Assembly (NCBI GenBank): GCA_963823845.1
Contig: CAWGND010000014.1
Span: forward strand, 868,001-932,000
Length of the DNA stretch: 64,000 bases
Direction: 5' to 3'
DNA from: Alloacidobacterium sp963823845
GTDB taxonomy: Bacteria; Acidobacteriota; Terriglobia; Terriglobales; Acidobacteriaceae
This document shows positions 50,772 through 59,558 of this stretch, in pieces. The notes below the pieces were generated by a model, which was not told the origin of the DNA, ran no database searches, and saw only the letters and a list, made by a program, of their open reading frames with translations. Made by a program: the position numbers and the translations under genes. Every line of letters begins with the position of its first letter. The first letter of the stretch is position 1.

Positions 50772-53048
50772 GTGAAGAAGCTCTCAAGTGTCAGGTGCCA
50801 TGCAGGACTGCTCGCTTTCTTAACCGTCGTTGTTGCGGCTGCGCCGATGTCGGTTGCGCAGTTTCCCGGAATGCAGCAACCGAAGCACTATCCATGGTCT
50901 GACACGGCTTTGTCCCCGGATGCGCGCGCCGACATGGTCATCAAGGAACTCACGTTGGAGGAGAAGATCTCCCTTCTGCATGGACAGGGTTTCTCTTTCA
51001 ATGCCACTGGTCCAACCGAATCCAACGGCGGTGCCGGATATTCGGTTGGAATTCCGCGCCTCGGCATTCCCGCGATTCAGATGGCCGATTCAGCCTACGG
51101 TGTCACCCGTGGCGCAGCCTCTGGACGCTATTCCACCGCGCTCCCCAACAACCTTGCGGCTGCCTCGGCATGGGATCCGAAGGCGGCCTTTGAATACGGT
51201 GCACTGATTGGCCGCGAGCTACGTCAGGAGGGCTACAGCATGTCGCTCGGCGGAGGTGTAAACCTGCCTCGCGAGCCGCGCGACGGACGCACCTTCGAGT
51301 ACCAGGGCGACGACCCTCTTCTCGCAGGCACTCTGGTCGGCAACTTCGTCAAGGGAGTGCAGTCGCAACATGTCATTGGCGACTTGAAGCACTACGCGAT
51401 GAACGACCAGGAGAGCGGTCGCAATGCTGTCGACGTGAACATCGACAAGCGTTCCATGCGCGAATCCGATCTGCTCGCCTTCGAGATTGCTCTCAAGATC
51501 TCCAATGCCGGCGCCTTCATGTGCTCCTACAACCGCGTCAACGGCGACTACGCCTGCGAAAACAGCTACCTGCTCTCAGACGTCCTGAAGAAGGATTTTC
51601 ACTTTCCGGGCTTCGTGCTCTCCGATTGGGGCGGTACCCATTCCACGACCAAAGCCTCGCATGCGGGACTCGACCAGGAACAACCGGGCAAGAACTTCTT
51701 CGGCGACGCACTGCAGAAAGCTGTCGAAAACGGGGAAGTCTCGCAGGACGAAATCAACGAGCACGTGCATCGCATCCTGCGCACGATTTTTGCCACCGGC
51801 CTCTTTGACAATCCGGTGGTCAAGCAAGTTCCAGACGTCGAGGGCGGATATGTAATCGCGCAGAAATTGGCCGAGAAGAGCATTGTTCTGCTCAAGAACG
51901 AGCACCATATTTTGCCTTTGGAAGGCGCAGGCCTGCATTCTGTGGTGTTGATTGGCGGCCATGCCGACGTGGGAGTGCTCACAGGCGGCGGCTCGGCACA
52001 GGTCGATGCCCCGGGAGGCTCCGTCGTTCTGCCGCCCCCCCCGCAGCCTGGCGCGAATCCTATGGCGAACTTAGTGAGACGCCAGGTATGGTTGCCCAGT
52101 TCGCCGCTCCGTGCGTTGACGGCCAAATTGCCCTCGAGCAAAGTTACCTATGTCTCCGGCGATGATTTGGCAGCTGCGGCGTCCGCTGCCAAGTCAGCCG
52201 ACGTCGCCATCGTTTTCGGATACCAGCCAGAATCGGAAGGTATGGATCTGAAGTCGCTTGACCTTAGCGGCGATCAGAACAAGCTGATTGAAACCGTTGC
52301 CGCCGCCAATCCGAAAACCATTGTCGTTCTCGAAACGGGCAGCCCGGCCACGATGCCTTGGATCGACAAAGTTACAGGCGTCGTCGAAGCATGGTATCCC
52401 GGAATCCGTGGCGCCGAGGCGCTGGCCAATCTGCTCACGGGCGAGGTCAATCCCACCGGCAAACTGGCAATCACCTTTCCAAAGAGCGATGCCGATCTGC
52501 CCCATCCCACTCTGGTGTTGCCGCCTCCTGCTTCTCAACCACAGCGTCCGGCCGCTGGAGCCGACATCTCCAGTTTCATGGCCATGATGGCCAAAGGCCT
52601 TCCGCCGTTCGAGATTTATTACAACGAGAAGCTCGAGGTCGGTTACAAATGGTACGACGCTGAGAAGAAACCGGTGTTATTCCCATTCGGCTTCGGCCTC
52701 TCGTACGCCACGTACACCTACTCTGGATTGAGCGTGAAGGGCGGAGAATCCGTGGAGGTTTCCTTCACTGTACGCAACACAGGCAAACGCGCCGGAACCG
52801 AGATTGCCCAGGTCTATGCTTCGCTTCCCGAAGCAGCAGGCGAACCGCCCAAGAGGCTCATTGGCTGGGCGCGCGTCGAGTTGGCCGCCGGCGAATCGAA
52901 GCTAGTTTCGATTCCCGTGACGCATGACCGCCTCACCATCTACGATGAAGCCTCGGACGATTGGAAGCTGGTTCCGGGCAGCTACACAGTGATGGCTGGC
53001 GGTTCCTCACAAGATCTTCCGCTTCATCAGCAAATCAACTTACGGTGA
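50772..53048 (+). CDS. Exported GH3 beta-glucosidase
   Basis: A 758-aa glycoside hydrolase family 3 enzyme. Signal peptide AGLLAFLTVVVAAAPMSVAQ. The (beta/alpha)8 domain has GDLKHYAMNDQESGRNAVDV (Lys-His substrate loop) and the nucleophile Asp in FPGFVLSDWGGTHST. The second domain includes AEKSIVLLKNEHHILPLEGA, and GYKWYDAEKKPVLFPFGFGL leads to a fibronectin-III-like C-terminal domain (VSFTVRNTGKRAGTEIAQVY). GTG start at 50772 with AAAGGAAA six bases upstream. It releases glucose from beta-glucosides, fitting plant-matter breakdown with the neighbouring esterases. Confidence 0.93.
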   Translation: MKKLSSVRCHAGLLAFLTVVVAAAPMSVAQFPGMQQPKHYPWSDTALSPDARADMVIKELTLEEKISLLHGQGFSFNATGPTESNGGAGYSVGIPRLGIPAIQMADSAYGVTRGAASGRYSTALPNNLAAASAWDPKAAFEYGALIGRELRQEGYSMSLGGGVNLPREPRDGRTFEYQGDDPLLAGTLVGNFVKGVQSQHVIGDLKHYAMNDQESGRNAVDVNIDKRSMRESDLLAFEIALKISNAGAFMCSYNRVNGDYACENSYLLSDVLKKDFHFPGFVLSDWGGTHSTTKASHAGLDQEQPGKNFFGDALQKAVENGEVSQDEINEHVHRILRTIFATGLFDNPVVKQVPDVEGGYVIAQKLAEKSIVLLKNEHHILPLEGAGLHSVVLIGGHADVGVLTGGGSAQVDAPGGSVVLPPPPQPGANPMANLVRRQVWLPSSPLRALTAKLPSSKVTYVSGDDLAAAASAAKSADVAIVFGYQPESEGMDLKSLDLSGDQNKLIETVAAANPKTIVVLETGSPATMPWIDKVTGVVEAWYPGIRGAEALANLLTGEVNPTGKLAITFPKSDADLPHPTLVLPPPASQPQRPAAGADISSFMAMMAKGLPPFEIYYNEKLEVGYKWYDAEKKPVLFPFGFGLSYATYTYSGLSVKGGESVEVSFTVRNTGKRAGTEIAQVYASLPEAAGEPPKRLIGWARVELAAGESKLVSIPVTHDRLTIYDEASDDWKLVPGSYTVMAGGSSQDLPLHQQINLR

Positions 53049-53476
53049 TTTGGAGATTCTGCGTGGAAACTCGTGTGAGGCGTAAAGGATGAAGCTGCTT
53101 TTCGGCGTGTGGCGAAACACTTTCTGGAATTAAGCCTCGCGAAACGATCGCGTCGACACGCGCCTGAAATTCTTTGACATTCCGATTCTCCTCTCAGCCG
53201 CACCCTCATTTCTGAGGCGGTTTACGTTTAGTACCCGACTGTAAAGCGTGAGTTACTTAGCGTTTGCTACCAAAAGCTACCAACATCTCGGATGAACTTG
53301 CTGTAAGTTGTTGAAGATATGGTAGGCACGAGGAGACTCGAACTCCTGACCTCTTCCGTGTCAATCTGTCCATATTAGGTTTTACGACGACTTACAACGA
53401 CCGCGGAGATTGCCTACATACGCGAAAGCCGTGCACGGCTGCAGGTTTGGTGGATGGAATTGTGGATTGGAATGGC
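53049..53476. other. Intergenic region after the GH3 gene
   Basis: Holds the tRNA-Val half at 53321-53364 and nothing else I can identify; no intrinsic terminator is obvious after the GH3 stop. Confidence 0.4.
53321..53364 (-). other. 3' half of a tRNA-Val(GAC) gene
   Basis: On the minus strand the stretch reads as tRNA from the anticodon loop TTGACAC (anticodon GAC) through stem GGAAG, variable loop AGGTC, a perfect T-arm (AGGAG-TTCGAGT-CTCCT), acceptor CGTGCCT and ACCA. Bases 5' of the loop do not pair, so the 5' half is absent. The break at the anticodon loop is typical of an integrase attachment site duplicate. Confidence 0.75.
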
Positions 53477-53818
53477 TCAGGCCACTTCCGTGGTCCAATC
53501 CAATTCATCGGTGGCTTCGATTGCCGGAGGCTCGGCCGCCATGTGCGATTCCTTGTGAGAAAGCAGAAATTGCACCAGGACCGGAAAGAACGGCCGCACC
53601 ACGTCTAGATGCTCTTCCGCCCTGGCGATAAACGCATCCAACGACTCTTTGAAATCGCGTGGCCGCGCCTGCGCCTCCTGCATCCGGTTTAGCTTATCGA
53701 GCAGATCCGCGAGCACCGCGCTGCTCGAAACTTCCCCGGCAAGTTTGGCGCGCAGCGATGCGAAGACAGGATCGCGGGAAGTGCGGCTTCTGAATTCTTG
53801 CAGGGGATGAATGTTCAT
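53477..53818 (-). CDS. Hypothetical 113-aa protein between tRNA remnants
   Basis: Mostly helical: SSAVLADLLDKLNRMQEAQA, RPRDFKESLDAFIARAEEHL and VVRPFFPVLVQFLLSHKESH, then an acidic tail (EATDELDWTTEVA). No family recognised, no signal peptide. Codon use resembles the surrounding genes. ATG at 53818 is preceded by AGGTTACCGGT, a modest ribosome binding site. It lies between the two tRNA-Val halves and could be cargo of a former integrated element. Confidence 0.5.
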   Translation of the reverse strand: MNIHPLQEFRSRTSRDPVFASLRAKLAGEVSSSAVLADLLDKLNRMQEAQARPRDFKESLDAFIARAEEHLDVVRPFFPVLVQFLLSHKESHMAAEPPAIEATDELDWTTEVA

Positions 53819-54125
53819 ACCGGTAACCTACGTTTCTGATGAGGCGTATGTGATCAGTGATCCAATAATTGTGAACTTCACTGTCAGAACGTTACGGTGG
53901 ATTGCTAAGAAAGTATACGTTCCGAGTCGGCGCTATTTAAGCGGACACGACGATATGGCTGGCGATGAGAAGCGTGAGCAATCAACTGAGGATATTTCGA
54001 CCGACAGCCGCGTGGTCAAGATTATTTTCTCTATCGATGGCTTCAACGATTTCCAATGACCATGTACCCTCAAAAGTCCCACATTGCATCTGATCGGGTT
54101 TCGCTAAATGATTGATATATCTGAG

Positions 54126-54644
54126 TTGCCCCCCAGGGAGTCACATTAGTTGAAAACAAAGTGGATAGCAACACCTTGCTACGATGATATCCCCACCCGT
54201 ATCCGCAGAAAATCAACTACATTTCGGATTTTCGAAGACTGCCGCGGAGCTTTCTCCGAACTTCTTCGGACTCTTTCGGACCTGGTGACAGGTGCAATTT
54301 TGTGAGATCAATTCCCAGCCCTCGTATTATGAATAGCGACCAGCTCAAATTCGTAGCGATCGCAAGGCGGGTTCGAACATCGCCCCACCAACTGTGTCAA
54401 AGACCGCATCTACTCTTGGCCCCAACCGCTTCGGGAAATCTGGCCGTGGACAGAACGGACCGTGACAGCCCAATTCCCATCTCCCACCTCGTCGTCGCGG
54501 GGGTTGGCAGACACGACTGGCGAAGAAGCGAGCCGTAGGCTGATACCCGAAGGCATTTCGGAGGATGGCTCTGGAGCGGTTGAAGAGTTGCGACGACAGG
54601 GTACAGCTGTTCGAACCTACAACCCTTCGGTTTAACAGTTGTAG
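54126..54644. repeat. 0.5-kb dispersed repeat, copy 2
   Basis: Direct-orientation partner of 23792-24300, about 30 kb away, with roughly one difference per ten bases by eye. The right end (54601-54644) on the minus strand reads CTACAACTGTTAAACCGAAG then GGTTGTAGGTTCGAAC, an anticodon loop with GTT and a T-loop, resembling the 3' half of tRNA-Asn(GTT). No shared reading frame is kept between copies, so this is a non-coding repeat. Confidence 0.75.
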
Positions 54645-54782
54645 AACAGCAAAACTGCCAATTACCGGTAGTTGCGGTTAATTATGAAACTACGGCTGTT
54701 ACTGGGTTTCTAGGAGCGACTGAGTGCGGCCAAGTCTCGGGGAGACTCCCTCAAAAAGTCCCCAAAGTATTTTCGCAGATTG

Positions 54783-54826
54783 TGGGAACGAGGACTCGAA
54801 CTCCTGACCCCTACCGTGTCAAATCT
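54783..54826 (-). other. Second, more decayed tRNA-Val(GAC) 3' half
   Basis: The minus strand reads TTGACACGGTAGGGGTCAGG then AGTTCGAGTCCTCGTTCCCAC. The loop TTGACAC and stem GGTAG are those expected for tRNA-Val(GAC), but the T-arm has lost bases on its 3' side. It lies 1.46 kb from the better copy, same orientation. Confidence 0.65.
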
Positions 54827-55093
54827 TGGCCCCGAGTCAGATGGTGCGATACCGAAGGCGAGCAAGTGATACGGACAGCCAATATCCATGCGCTCTTGGC
54901 GCACATCGTGCCTTCGGCAAGTGACACAGAGTGACACCGAGTAATCCCCCCAATTCCGGTAAGGATGGCAGGGTTACGACACAAACAACGACACAAACCC
55001 CGCTCTGGTTCCCTTCTCAGCACGCATCCACTTTGACCGAGGCAGGTGGCGGCCCAGACGCCGAAACTGAACTTACTCAAAACCCCCTGCCAG

Positions 55094-55286
55094 CTCAACC
55101 GGTCGATGCAACACTATCTAATCATCTGATTCACAAATGCTTACCCTGAAGGATCGATCTGTTTGGCTGATGTGGCCAAAACCTAGCCAGGGTAAGGTTC
55201 CGGCTGATCTAACCCTAGCCAGCGCTTTTAGCTTTTGTTTTCATTGAATGTGGGTCTGAGCTGAGTGTTGCGTCGACCCATTGAGA
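55094..55286. repeat. ~190-bp element with IS30-like ends
   Basis: Left end CTCAACCGGTCGATGCAACA (55094-55113); right end as reverse complement GTCTCAATGGGTCGACGCAA. The left end is identical to the start of the IS30 element at 59561, and the right end matches it imperfectly. No coding potential inside. A MITE or deletion remnant of that IS. Confidence 0.7.
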
Positions 55287-55433
55287 CCACCCCGTTTTTC
55301 ATGCACTTCGTTATGCATGCTGGCTCCCCCAGCGATAGGACTTCCGGATTGGCGACAATCCACTCGGAACTTGTGATGTTGATGGTGTTTCCGTTCACAT
55401 CAACTTGTTTCCTCAGCGAGCCGCAGATGGACC

Positions 55434-57002
55434 TTATTGGGGAAGACATTCAATTCCACTTACGGATGCGTAGCCATTGACTGGAACGAAAGCCAGCAGG
55501 AACTTGCCTTGCGCATTCGGTTCGAGGCCGGAAAACTTTCGGATCACCACATCCGATGGATGCGCCTCCTTCGATAAGTCGAAACTTTGAAGGAGAGCCT
55601 TGCCATTGCAGAACACATTGAATACGCGACTAACCTGCATTCTGCTCAGCGCCGCATTGATCGACGATTCGCCCGAGGGCGCGCGGCGCGCAGCGAAGTG
55701 GAGCGTTATAGAGTATCTTCCCGGAGACGCTGGAATCGCGTAGGAGAAGTTTCCCCACCGTTCCGTTTCGTAAAGCTCGGGATCGTCGGTACCTGTGACA
55801 GGCTCTGCATACACCGCCAGCTGGCCACCTTCGAAATAATCGTCCGGACTCCACCAGTGGCTGTCGTTGGAGTAGTAAGGAGACTGCCGTGCCAGAACAC
55901 GAACGGGCCGCATGTGGCCTTGTGCTCCTGGCAGAATTTCGATAGCTGAAACCATCGCCGGCATTCCATCCTCGCCGGCGAACTCTAAATGGAGAACTCC
56001 GTCCGGCCCCGGTCTGATATCCGGAAAGACTTTTACGTCTGCAGTTCGGCTGGCGCCTGCATCCGCAACAACATCTAAGTCGGCGAGCAGCGTCTTTCCA
56101 TTTGCTCGGATCGTCATCAGCCGGCTGCCTTCCCCACCGGTTTCTGTTGATTCGGGACCAAAAGCAATTTCCGCAAAATGAAGTCGCAGCTCGTAAACTC
56201 CTCTCTTGAGTGGAATGTCGTAGCGGAATTGTCCCTGCCTGCTGGTTCGGTAGAAACCTGGCTCCTCTGTACGCCAAATGTGCAGCACGGAACTTCTAAC
56301 GGCATTGCCGCCTGTAAACCACTTGTCAGCGCTCCATAACTTGCCGGCATGATCGACAAAGCTACGTGTTGTGCCGGCGAGGATTCGAATCTCTTCACCG
56401 GCTGGCGGTCCGATCTGCTCGGTAGACCCTTCCGTGGCGGTTGGCGCCCTGGATTGAACGGACGAAACCCGGGCTTCATGCCGCAAGATAAGCCTGGTTC
56501 CTGCGGTGCCCGCCAACATCGTCGAAAGCGCTGCCGCTAGCCACCAAGTCCAATGTTTACCTTTGAAATACTTGACTAGTTGGTCCGACGGATTTCCCGG
56601 CGGGTTGGCGGGCTGAAGCGACGTGCTCGCCAGGCGCTCCTGAACGGATGCTCCGGCCGTCTCGAACCGCGGCACGTACTGCCCAACCGGAATAGTGATT
56701 CTTAGAGGTCGCGTCGAGCCACTCTGAGCGTAGTACTCGGCCAGCCGCTTGCGCAGCCGGTTGGCTTCTACCCGCACAATTGAATCGGAGTCCTGATCAA
56801 ACGAATCGCCGCGCCGAAAAACCTCGACCGCAATCGAATACTCTTTGATTCTGTCGGCCTCTCCGGCGAACTGCTTCTCGCACAGATAGGAAAGCATGCG
56901 AGCCAGCGTGGGAGAACGACTGAATTCCCTGGAGTCGAGCACACATTTCAGTTCTGCGCGCTCTTGCCCTTTGTCGACTGATTCTAGACTTATCGGCACC
57001 AT
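55434..57002 (-). CDS. Membrane regulator-like protein with wHTH-type N-terminus and two malectin-like domains
   Basis: A 522-aa protein. Residues ~10-115 (ELKCVLDSREFSRSPTLARM, FRRGDSFDQDSDSIVRVEAN, PLRITIPVGQYVPRF) form a cytoplasmic domain common in Acidobacteriota, often fused to adenylate-cyclase-like or TPR parts. A single membrane helix (~152-172, WTWWLAAALSTMLAGTAGTR) follows, then two malectin-like carbohydrate-binding domains: DKWFTGGNAVRSSVLHIWRT to VYELRLHFAEIAFGPESTE, and SPDDYFEGGQLAVYAEPVTG to GRYSITLHFAARRAPSGESS. This suggests sensing of sugars outside and signalling inside, an inference. Divergent from the TPR gene. Confidence 0.85.
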   Translation of the reverse strand: MVPISLESVDKGQERAELKCVLDSREFSRSPTLARMLSYLCEKQFAGEADRIKEYSIAVEVFRRGDSFDQDSDSIVRVEANRLRKRLAEYYAQSGSTRPLRITIPVGQYVPRFETAGASVQERLASTSLQPANPPGNPSDQLVKYFKGKHWTWWLAAALSTMLAGTAGTRLILRHEARVSSVQSRAPTATEGSTEQIGPPAGEEIRILAGTTRSFVDHAGKLWSADKWFTGGNAVRSSVLHIWRTEEPGFYRTSRQGQFRYDIPLKRGVYELRLHFAEIAFGPESTETGGEGSRLMTIRANGKTLLADLDVVADAGASRTADVKVFPDIRPGPDGVLHLEFAGEDGMPAMVSAIEILPGAQGHMRPVRVLARQSPYYSNDSHWWSPDDYFEGGQLAVYAEPVTGTDDPELYETERWGNFSYAIPASPGRYSITLHFAARRAPSGESSINAALSRMQVSRVFNVFCNGKALLQSFDLSKEAHPSDVVIRKFSGLEPNAQGKFLLAFVPVNGYASVSGIECLPQ

Positions 57003-57361
57003 CTTAATCAGCGTTCCCTGTCGACTTAGATTGTCGCTCCGCTCCGATGTTAGCGCCGGGCATTGTTCCTGGCCGATTTAACGGTATCAAGAAGAGCTGC
57101 TCCATGCCTTGTAACGGCATTTAACCTCCTCTCTTCTCTTCCACCAGGTCGCCGGCAAGCCTTCAGAAAGGAGACGCTTAGCGTCTTTGCAGCCCATTTT
57201 TCATGACTTAGCCTTGCCGCAAAACGGTGTAGTAGCGGCTGTAGCGTTGTCAGTGGAAAATGCCGGGCCTCTACTGGAGTCGATGTGATGAGCAAACTGT
57301 CCGAAGCGGCACGATCATTCGCCCACCTCCGGAGGCTCGCCCCATCGAGAAGAGGTGCAAA
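57003..57361. other. Divergent intergenic region
   Basis: About 360 nt between the malectin-domain protein and the TPR protein, presumably with both promoters. I see no reliable motif. Confidence 0.4.
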
Positions 57362-58144
57362 ATGCAAGGACTTCTGAAAGCACTTTTAGTCGCAACCCTG
57401 ATGGTTTGCGCTGCCGGGCAGGCGAGGACAGACTCTCTTCCGAATGTGCCGAAGTCGCCGACTGTTGCGAAGACGGCTGAGCAACAGGGAGACCAGGCGC
57501 GCATCCATAAGGATTACGCATCCGCCGTCGCTTATTACCACACAGCAGTCCGGGGCGATCCGAGAAACTCCATGCTGTATGACAAATTGGCCATTGCAGA
57601 AGTCCAACTCGGTGACAAGAGCGCTGCCCGCAAGCATTTGACGCAGGCGGTTAAGCTCGATTCCCGTAATGAGCAGGATGAGTCTGAGGATCTGGCCGCG
57701 GCCCGCGTTGCCGCGCTTAACAATCTCGGTGTCCTGGATTTGATGGACAAGAAATACAAAGCCTCTGTCAACCACTTGAAGCAGGCGCTGGCTCTCGATG
57801 AATCGAACGCAACAGCCCACCTGAACATCGCGGAGGCCTGGATGGGTCTCGGAGAGGTGGACCGGGCGATGACCGAGTACTCTCGGGCGCTCGAACTGAA
57901 TGCCGATATCCTGAACAGCGACAATGGCGGAGTTGTCGCGCAGGTCACCACCCCTGAGCAACGCGCCCGGATCTCCTACCTGATTGCAAAATCGTATGCA
58001 AAGAAAGGCAATCTCGACGGCGCTCTTGAATATTTGCGTCGGGCAAAGGAGGGCCACTATCCGGACCTGGCGCGGGTATATAGCGATCAGGAGTTTGCTG
58101 CTCTATGGTCGGATCCGCGCTTGGAGAAGATCGTCAAGCGCTAA
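57362..58144 (+). CDS. Exported TPR protein
   Basis: A 260-aa protein with a signal peptide (GLLKALLVATLMVCAAGQAR). Four to five tetratricopeptide repeats follow: KDYASAVAYYHTAVRGDPRN, YDKLAIAEVQLGDKSAARKH, LGVLDLMDKKYKASVNHLKQ, AHLNIAEAWMGLGEVDRAMT and AKKGNLDGALEYLRRAKEGH. The end, VYSDQEFAALWSDPRLEKIV, is a common close of such Acidobacteriota proteins. It scaffolds protein-protein contacts; partner unknown. ATG at 57362 has AGAGG eight bases upstream. Confidence 0.88.
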   Translation: MQGLLKALLVATLMVCAAGQARTDSLPNVPKSPTVAKTAEQQGDQARIHKDYASAVAYYHTAVRGDPRNSMLYDKLAIAEVQLGDKSAARKHLTQAVKLDSRNEQDESEDLAAARVAALNNLGVLDLMDKKYKASVNHLKQALALDESNATAHLNIAEAWMGLGEVDRAMTEYSRALELNADILNSDNGGVVAQVTTPEQRARISYLIAKSYAKKGNLDGALEYLRRAKEGHYPDLARVYSDQEFAALWSDPRLEKIVKR

Positions 58145-58167
58145 GCGAACCTGTTTGCGCTTAAGTA

Positions 58168-58250
58168 CTGGGCCTCGTGTAGCAGTGGACGGGAGCGGGA
58201 ACGTCTATGTCGCCGATACCCCCAACAACGCAGTGAAGGAGATCGTTGTG
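58168..58250 (+). pseudogene. Single NHL-repeat fragment
   Basis: One frame reads VAVDGSGNVYVADTPNNAVK then EIVV, a textbook NHL beta-propeller blade. No start, no further blades; it directly abuts the CRP-like fragment on the other strand. A scrap of a larger NHL protein moved here by rearrangement. Confidence 0.75.
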
Positions 58251-58256
58251 CATGCG

Positions 58257-58557
58257 CGGCGCCACCGAAAAACTGTCCGGGCGTGAGCCAATACATAAGT
58301 CTCTTTCGGCCGTCGATTGTCAATATGAAGTGCCTGCCCTGGCCACTGGTGAGAATGAAGAATCGTTCAGCAGGATCCCCCTCATGAATTACCACAGAGG
58401 ATGCAAGGAACTGCCGATGGGCGGCAGCAGAGAGGATAGTGTGGAGTGCTGCCTTCTGCAGTCCCGATAGAAACCGGGGCCGGAGCCCTGAGGGCAGGTC
58501 GGCAAGCCGCATGCCGGGCAAGAGTTGGCAACCACAATTCACACAATGTTTTGTCAT
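58257..58557 (-). pseudogene. Truncated CRP/FNR-family regulator
   Basis: From the ATG at 58557: TKHCVNCGCQLLPGM, LSGLQKAALHTILSAAAHRQ, ASSVVIHEGDPAERFFILTS, then GQGRHFILTIDGRKRLMYWL and TPGQFFGGAA. This is the N-terminal cyclic-nucleotide-binding-type barrel of a CRP/FNR regulator with a CVNCGC motif. About 100 residues in, the sequence becomes the NHL fragment read backwards, so the rest of the barrel and the DNA-binding domain are missing. Confidence 0.75.
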
Positions 58558-59274
58558 GACGCTGGGGGCAGTCACTCTCATTCGTAGTTGTCGGTTTCCT
58601 GATTGACACCGAGTAATAGGATTATTCCCGTTCCTGCGATCATCTTTCCGTCAGCCTCGTTTTGCGGACGCCGCGCGCCCAACCCAAACCGCCGCACTTC
58701 TGGTACCGGACAAGTCCCTTCGTCACGGTGGGAGAATTCTATACCGGACGTGGCGATGCGGAGGTTTGCCGTCTCCCACCCTTGCGCCTGAAAGACTGCG
58801 GCTGGCCTCGGGAACCTCCGGGTGGATGAGTCAACAATGAAAAGGACTCGTCATTGAGTCCGCGCTGCACGCGAGGCATTTTCTCAGTGGGCGAATCACC
58901 GCCAAACAGGAAGTTATCCCGAAATCCCTGTGAAGTCGGCTTATCGGTAACTTGCCCCCGCAATGAACGTCGAGCGGTGAACTTACTGAAAACGCCGGCG
59001 GGAACCTCGCGACGGCCGCTGCGTTGGGCCAAGTTTCCGAGTCCGCAACGACATGGCAGATCTTTCGAAAAATAGAGTATGCTGCGAGCATGCCGCAGGA
59101 CATTTTGTCGGCAGCTAGGGAGCAAGCCGAACAATCGGACCCGCAGGCGCTGCAATGGGTTTCTCCTCAAACTGCCCTGCGCCTCGCATCTTCCATCGGT
59201 GGCTGACGTATGGAGGAACCGACAGACTATCTTCGGCACGCTGAGTCACGAACAAATTAGAAGAACGAGGGCAT
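58558..59274. other. Non-coding or decayed region
   Basis: About 700 nt with several short frames on both strands (longest 166 codons, minus strand, 58739-59239) but no family resemblance. A 38-codon frame at 59090 (MPQDILSAAREQAEQSD) has amphipathic character and might be a gene start now cut short by the TGA at 59204. Confidence 0.35.
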
Positions 59275-59427
59275 ATGTCATCACAAAATGGCGACAAAGC
59301 GAGATTCAACAGGTTAAGGAAACAAAAGTTCCGCCGCCGCGAACTCATGGCAAGGTTGGCGAACCAGTCGGCGGCCAGTGCAGCGCGGTTAGGTAAAACC
59401 CCGCCGGCAAAGTTGGCGCAGCGGTAG
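59275..59427 (+). CDS. Small basic protein, 50 aa
   Basis: ATG at 59275 behind GAGGGCAT (ribosome binding site five bases upstream), TAG at 59425-59427. The peptide MSSQNGDKARFNRLRKQKF then RRRELMARLANQSAASAARL is strongly basic with an Ala-rich tail. From memory, short proteins starting MSSxxGDKxRFxRxRKxK recur in Acidobacteriota, function unknown; a nucleic-acid-binding role is guesswork. Below usual length cut-offs. Confidence 0.6.
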   Translation: MSSQNGDKARFNRLRKQKFRRRELMARLANQSAASAARLGKTPPAKLAQR

Positions 59428-59558
59428 CAGCAGAACACGCTCCTTCACCAACACCTTCGAGGTACAACGGCTCGTTTAGAGCATGCCTTCCCTGGTCGTT
59501 TTGCGTCCTGCCTGCTCTTCGCAGAGCCGGGAACTACCGCTTACCGCAAAGCGGGGCG

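Noticed and set aside
53321..53364. Complete functional tRNA-Val gene
   Set aside because: The 5' half (acceptor strand, D-arm and 5' anticodon stem) is missing.
53811..54059. 82-codon plus-strand frame starting MFIPVTYVSD
   Set aside because: Overlaps the start of the 113-aa gene, no ribosome binding site and no recognisable family.
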